In this document: positions 12,537 through 14,626 of the stretch, piece after piece
Layout: every line of letters begins with the position of its first letter
Position numbering within the stretch: position 1 is the first letter of the stretch
NCBI GenBank assembly: GCA_021812905.1
Contig: JAKAMM010000014.1
Location: 1 to 14,626 of the forward strand
Reading direction: 5' to 3'
Length of the DNA stretch: 14,626 bases
Source: Chloroflexota bacterium
Lineage (GTDB): Bacteria > Chloroflexota > Anaerolineae > Anaerolineales > Villigracilaceae
Program-made: the position numbers and the translations under genes
Notes under the pieces: model-generated
What the model was told of the DNA's origin: nothing
Database searches by the model: none
Seen by the model: the letters and a program-made list of their open reading frames with translations, nothing else

Positions 12537-12660
12537 TGTTACTGCGAGGGATGTTCTTTTCCAGAAGCAGTCTCCCACAATAAATAGAGATTTTCGCCGC
12601 TGGTCTCGATACGCTGGCTTCGACAGGCTCAACCCAAGTCTCTACTCGACCACCAGCGGC
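12537..12660. repeat. Repeat-rich spacer: partial TCATTGCGAG-type copy and a GCCGCTGGT palindrome
   Basis: TGTTACTGCGAGGGA...GAAGCAGTCTCCC (12537-12575) looks like a decayed left end of the TGTCATTGCG family. Next, GCCGCTGGT (12596-12604) and ACCAGCGGC (12652-12660) are perfect 9-bp inverted arms enclosing CTCGATACG and GGCTTCGACAGGCTCA, a text widely seen in intergenic repeats. Together they fill the gap between the sanA-like and HD genes. Confidence 0.5.
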
Positions 12661-12677
12661 TCGCAACATAATTGGGA

Positions 12678-13337
12678 TCAAGAGCTTTTTGGAAAGATCG
12701 GTTCAGGATTGCCAAGCACGGGCAAAGGTCTTTCGATGTAGACATCCCACAGCGCGCCGACGGTTGCAAATTGCTCGCGAATATTCCAGGCGGCCAACGA
12801 CAACTTGCGATAGGCAATATTGTTCGCTTCCACGCCCGTAGCCTGCAAGCCAAGCGCGTTGCATAGAAAGAGCGCGCGCGGCAGATGAAATCCCTGGGTT
12901 ACGAGAAGGGCTGAGTCCACGCCGAAGATGGCTTTGGCGCGATAGCAGGAATCGTATGTGCGGCGGCCGGCATAATCGAGCACGATGGCGTTTTCCGGCA
13001 CACCGAGGCTGATGGCGTAATCACGCATAGCGCCGGGTTCGTTGTAGTTCACATAACTATTGTCGCCGCTCATCAATAATTTTTGGACCTTGCCTGCGAA
13101 ATAAAGTTGCGCGGCAGTATCGACGCGGTCACGCAAAATGGCAGTCGGATAGCCGTCACGCGTCAGACCCGCCCCGAAAACGATGGCAACGCGTTCGGTC
13201 GGGGCGGTGTCCGGCGAGTAGATGCGTGTCCAGCTATAAACATTAGTGATCAAGCGCGGCAGGAAGAAAATGAGCAACCCAACTGCAACGGAAGCAAGCA
13301 ACAACTTACGGATGAATTTCCAGATCCTTTTTAACAT
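12678..13337 (-). CDS. SanA/YdcF-like DUF218 membrane-anchored protein
   Basis: 219 aa. A basic N-terminus and one membrane helix (about residues 11-30) are followed by a DUF218 domain: 'VAIVFGAGLTRDGYPTAILRDRVDTAAQLY' (about 50-79), 'KLLMSGDN', 'EPGAMRDYAISLGVPENAIVLDYAGRRTYDSC' and 'LLVTQGFHLPRALFLCNALGL'. The order fits SanA, which affects vancomycin exclusion and envelope integrity in E. coli, and the related YdcF/ElyC. The biochemical reaction is not settled in the family. The ATG at 13337 overlaps the end of the truncated upstream ORF by 7 nt. Confidence 0.85.
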   Translation of the reverse strand: MLKRIWKFIRKLLLASVAVGLLIFFLPRLITNVYSWTRIYSPDTAPTERVAIVFGAGLTRDGYPTAILRDRVDTAAQLYFAGKVQKLLMSGDNSYVNYNEPGAMRDYAISLGVPENAIVLDYAGRRTYDSCYRAKAIFGVDSALLVTQGFHLPRALFLCNALGLQATGVEANNIAYRKLSLAAWNIREQFATVGALWDVYIERPLPVLGNPEPIFPKSS

Positions 13338-13606
13338 TCCCCCGATTCTACCAATAAAACAATCGGACGAGCGGCGGCACGCCTTTGTTTATCGGTGATT
13401 GGCACAAGGTCGACGTGCGAAGCGCTGAGGAATCGAAACCAGCGCTGGCCCTTGCGTCCGGCCCGTTCGTGATTGTTGTCTGGCGCGGCAACCGTAGGTA
13501 GGATGGCAATTGGAGCATAAAGCCCTCCAGCCAACTCGATGGCGCACAAGTCCGTCTCGGATATTTGTCCGCCAAATTCCGCTCCGCCTTCAAGCAGGAT
13601 ATACAT
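13331..13606 (-). pseudogene. Truncated peptidase S51/cyanophycinase-like gene
   Basis: 91 aa. The first ~70 residues, 'MYILLEGGAEFGGQ', 'DLCAIELAGGLYAPIAILP', 'AAPDNNHERAGRKGQRWF' and 'HVDLVPITDK', match the N-terminus of S51/type-1 glutamine-amidotransferase-like proteins as I know them. The family normally runs beyond 200 residues with a catalytic Ser in a GG-S-G nucleophile elbow; here the text degenerates after 'PITDKQ' and stops at 13331, without any catalytic segment. AAGGTG lies just before the ATG at 13606. It may still be translated and coupled to the sanA-like gene through the 7-nt overlap, but is most simply a 3'-deleted remnant. Confidence 0.55.
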
Positions 13607-13717
13607 CGCACCTTACAGTCATGCAAGACTCGGAGGATGATAGAATCATAATCGTTACAATCAGTTTATCTCTGAAGCAAGCAGGCTCGGAGAAATCAAG
13701 AGAAAGGAGAATATGCC

Positions 13718-13873
13718 ATGCTGTTCGCACCTGAAGAAAGAGGCCAGGGCCTGGTCGAATATGCTTTAATTCTTGTTTTTGTTGCCATCGTTGTTATCGC
13801 GGCCCTGTTGATTCTTGGCCCGGTCATCGGCAACTCGTTCAGCACACTCAACAACAGTCTCAAAAACGTCTGA
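13718..13873 (+). CDS. Flp/Tad-type type IVb pilin
   Basis: 51 aa. After a short leader ('MLFAPEERGQG') comes the prepilin site 'G|LVEYALILVFVAI': a Gly followed by the Glu-Tyr motif that defines Flp pilins, with Glu at the conserved +3 position of the cleaved form ('LVEY'), then a hydrophobic helix (about residues 12-37) and a short polar tail ('NSFSTLNNSLKNV'). Such pilins are cut by a TadV-type peptidase and polymerised by the Tad machinery in adhesion or DNA-uptake pili. AAAGGAG lies about 8 nt before the ATG at 13718; a nearer ATG at 13713 leads to an 18-codon unrelated frame. No other tad gene is in the window. A strong terminator follows, so it is monocistronic. Confidence 0.88.
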   Translation: MLFAPEERGQGLVEYALILVFVAIVVIAALLILGPVIGNSFSTLNNSLKNV

Positions 13874-13890
13874 CAATTTCCAATCAAGGT

Positions 13891-13932
13891 AAAGGTTCCA
13901 TCAAGGTATGAACGTTGATGGAACCTTTTTTT
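13891..13932 (+). terminator. Rho-independent terminator of the Flp pilin gene
   Basis: AAAGGTTCCATCAA (13891-13904) pairs perfectly with TTGATGGAACCTTT (13915-13928), a 14-bp stem with a 10-nt loop, followed by a run of seven T. The same DNA encodes the last codons and stop of the convergent ComEC-like gene. Confidence 0.92.
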
Positions 13933-14626
13933 GTTCGCTTCTTTCTGCTTGTACCCACATCTCTTTGCCATCGGTCGTGATTTCTATCCAGCCATTCTGG
14001 TCGGTACGAAGCAGGGAACGTTCCGCCAGCGCATCGAGGGTTTCCTGATTGGGTAAACCATCTTTGTCGTCTGCCGCGACACTGAGCACAGTCATCTGCG
14101 GGTTCAGGTTGTCGATCCAATCCACGGGGGACAACGGAGCATAACCGCTCTGAGACAAAGACAACACTGTCGTGGAGCCAACGGCATTTCCATATTCCAG
14201 TTGGTTGAGCGTGTCAAAATTTTCTCCAATCGGAAGCAGGGCACGGAAGCCGTTCCATTCGATCAGCAGGGTGGCGCCGAGCGGTGAAACGGAAAGAACT
14301 TTGAGCGTCGCTCCCTGGCCGAGATCGAGCGCCTGGCCTTGTGCGGCCTGCGTGACTGGAATGGAATGATCGGTCAGCCATTTATCCAGATCTCGTGAAG
14401 CGAACGAGGCTTGCTGGTTTCCACTCCACAACACATTTTTGGGCGGATAGCGGTCAAGCAGACGCGGCAGGGAGACGAGTTGGTTGTCGTTGGTGGATGC
14501 GACGATCAGCCAATCGAGACTACGGTCAATAGGCGAGACTCTGCGTCCCAGCGCGTCGGATAGGGACGACAAGGATGGGCCGCCGTTAATGAGGATATGT
14601 CTGCCTGCTGGCGTTTCGATCAAGAC
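13901..14626 (-). CDS. ComEC-like C-terminal metallo-beta-lactamase-fold domain, partial, metal ligands lost
   Basis: The frame is open to the window edge (242 codons including stop), so this is the C-terminal part of a longer protein. 'VLIETPAGRHILINGGPSLS' followed by 'LGRRVSPIDRSLDWLIV' matches the beta-lactamase-like domain at the end of ComEC/Rec2 DNA-uptake channels. Where active domains have THPHADH, this one reads 'ASTNDNQ', and the later HHGS and N-x-x-GHP motifs read 'SQSGYA' and 'KDGLP'. All the usual metal ligands I can align are replaced, so the domain is probably structural. The stop codon lies inside the pilin terminator hairpin. The membrane competence domain would lie beyond the window, which limits the certainty of the ComEC assignment. 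Confidence 0.7.
   Translation of the reverse strand, partial: VLIETPAGRHILINGGPSLSSLSDALGRRVSPIDRSLDWLIVASTNDNQLVSLPRLLDRYPPKNVLWSGNQQASFASRDLDKWLTDHSIPVTQAAQGQALDLGQGATLKVLSVSPLGATLLIEWNGFRALLPIGENFDTLNQLEYGNAVGSTTVLSLSQSGYAPLSPVDWIDNLNPQMTVLSVAADDKDGLPNQETLDALAERSLLRTDQNGWIEITTDGKEMWVQAERSEQKKVPSTFIP

Overview
The window reads as chromosomal DNA of a Gram-negative-like or monoderm environmental bacterium, most likely an Anaerolineae-type Chloroflexota (inference). The grounds are a stand-alone Flp/Tad pilin, a short DivIC-like protein with a proline-rich tail, the style of the L9, LysA, HD and ComEC proteins, and abundant short palindromic repeats between genes. No rRNA, tRNA or CRISPR was seen.

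Left part (1-3602): a RodZ-like HTH protein (minus) whose frame breaks at a run of ten A and resumes in the -1 frame to the window edge; ribosomal protein L9 (minus); then, divergently, a small DivIC/FtsB-like protein and a LysA-type PLP decarboxylase that overlap.

Centre (3603-9728): the most distinctive part. A truncated heme-O-synthase (ctaB) remnant and a Crp/Fnr-family regulator (minus) precede a five-gene plus-strand operon. It encodes a polytopic protein of unknown function, a 12-helix heme-copper-oxidase/NOR-like subunit I lacking the paired TM7 histidines, an FGE-sulfatase-fold lipoprotein lacking the catalytic cysteines, an intact CtaB/UbiA prenyltransferase, and a second polytopic protein paralogous to the first. 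Upstream lies a CRP-type inverted repeat about 40.5 bp before the predicted start of a TATAAT promoter (class II layout), and the regulator's recognition helix has the R-E-x3-R pattern of E. coli CRP. I infer an anaerobic/redox-responsive membrane respiratory or gas-handling module, with CtaB making heme O for the oxidase-like protein. The operon ends at a strong bidirectional terminator.

Right part (9729-14626): a cupin protein (minus), a graveyard of degenerate transposase pieces (ISAzo13-like joined to IS66-like), a palindromic repeat, a 5'-truncated glycosyltransferase-39-like pseudogene with an in-frame TGA, an HD-domain protein, a SanA/YdcF-like DUF218 protein, a truncated peptidase-S51-like gene, a 51-residue Flp pilin with a strong terminator, and the C-terminal part of a ComEC-like protein whose metallo-beta-lactamase metal ligands are gone.

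At least three families of short palindromic repeats are dispersed through the window. One copy lies inside the signal-peptide coding sequence of the FGE-like lipoprotein gene; removing 141 nt restores a textbook lipoprotein signal peptide in frame.
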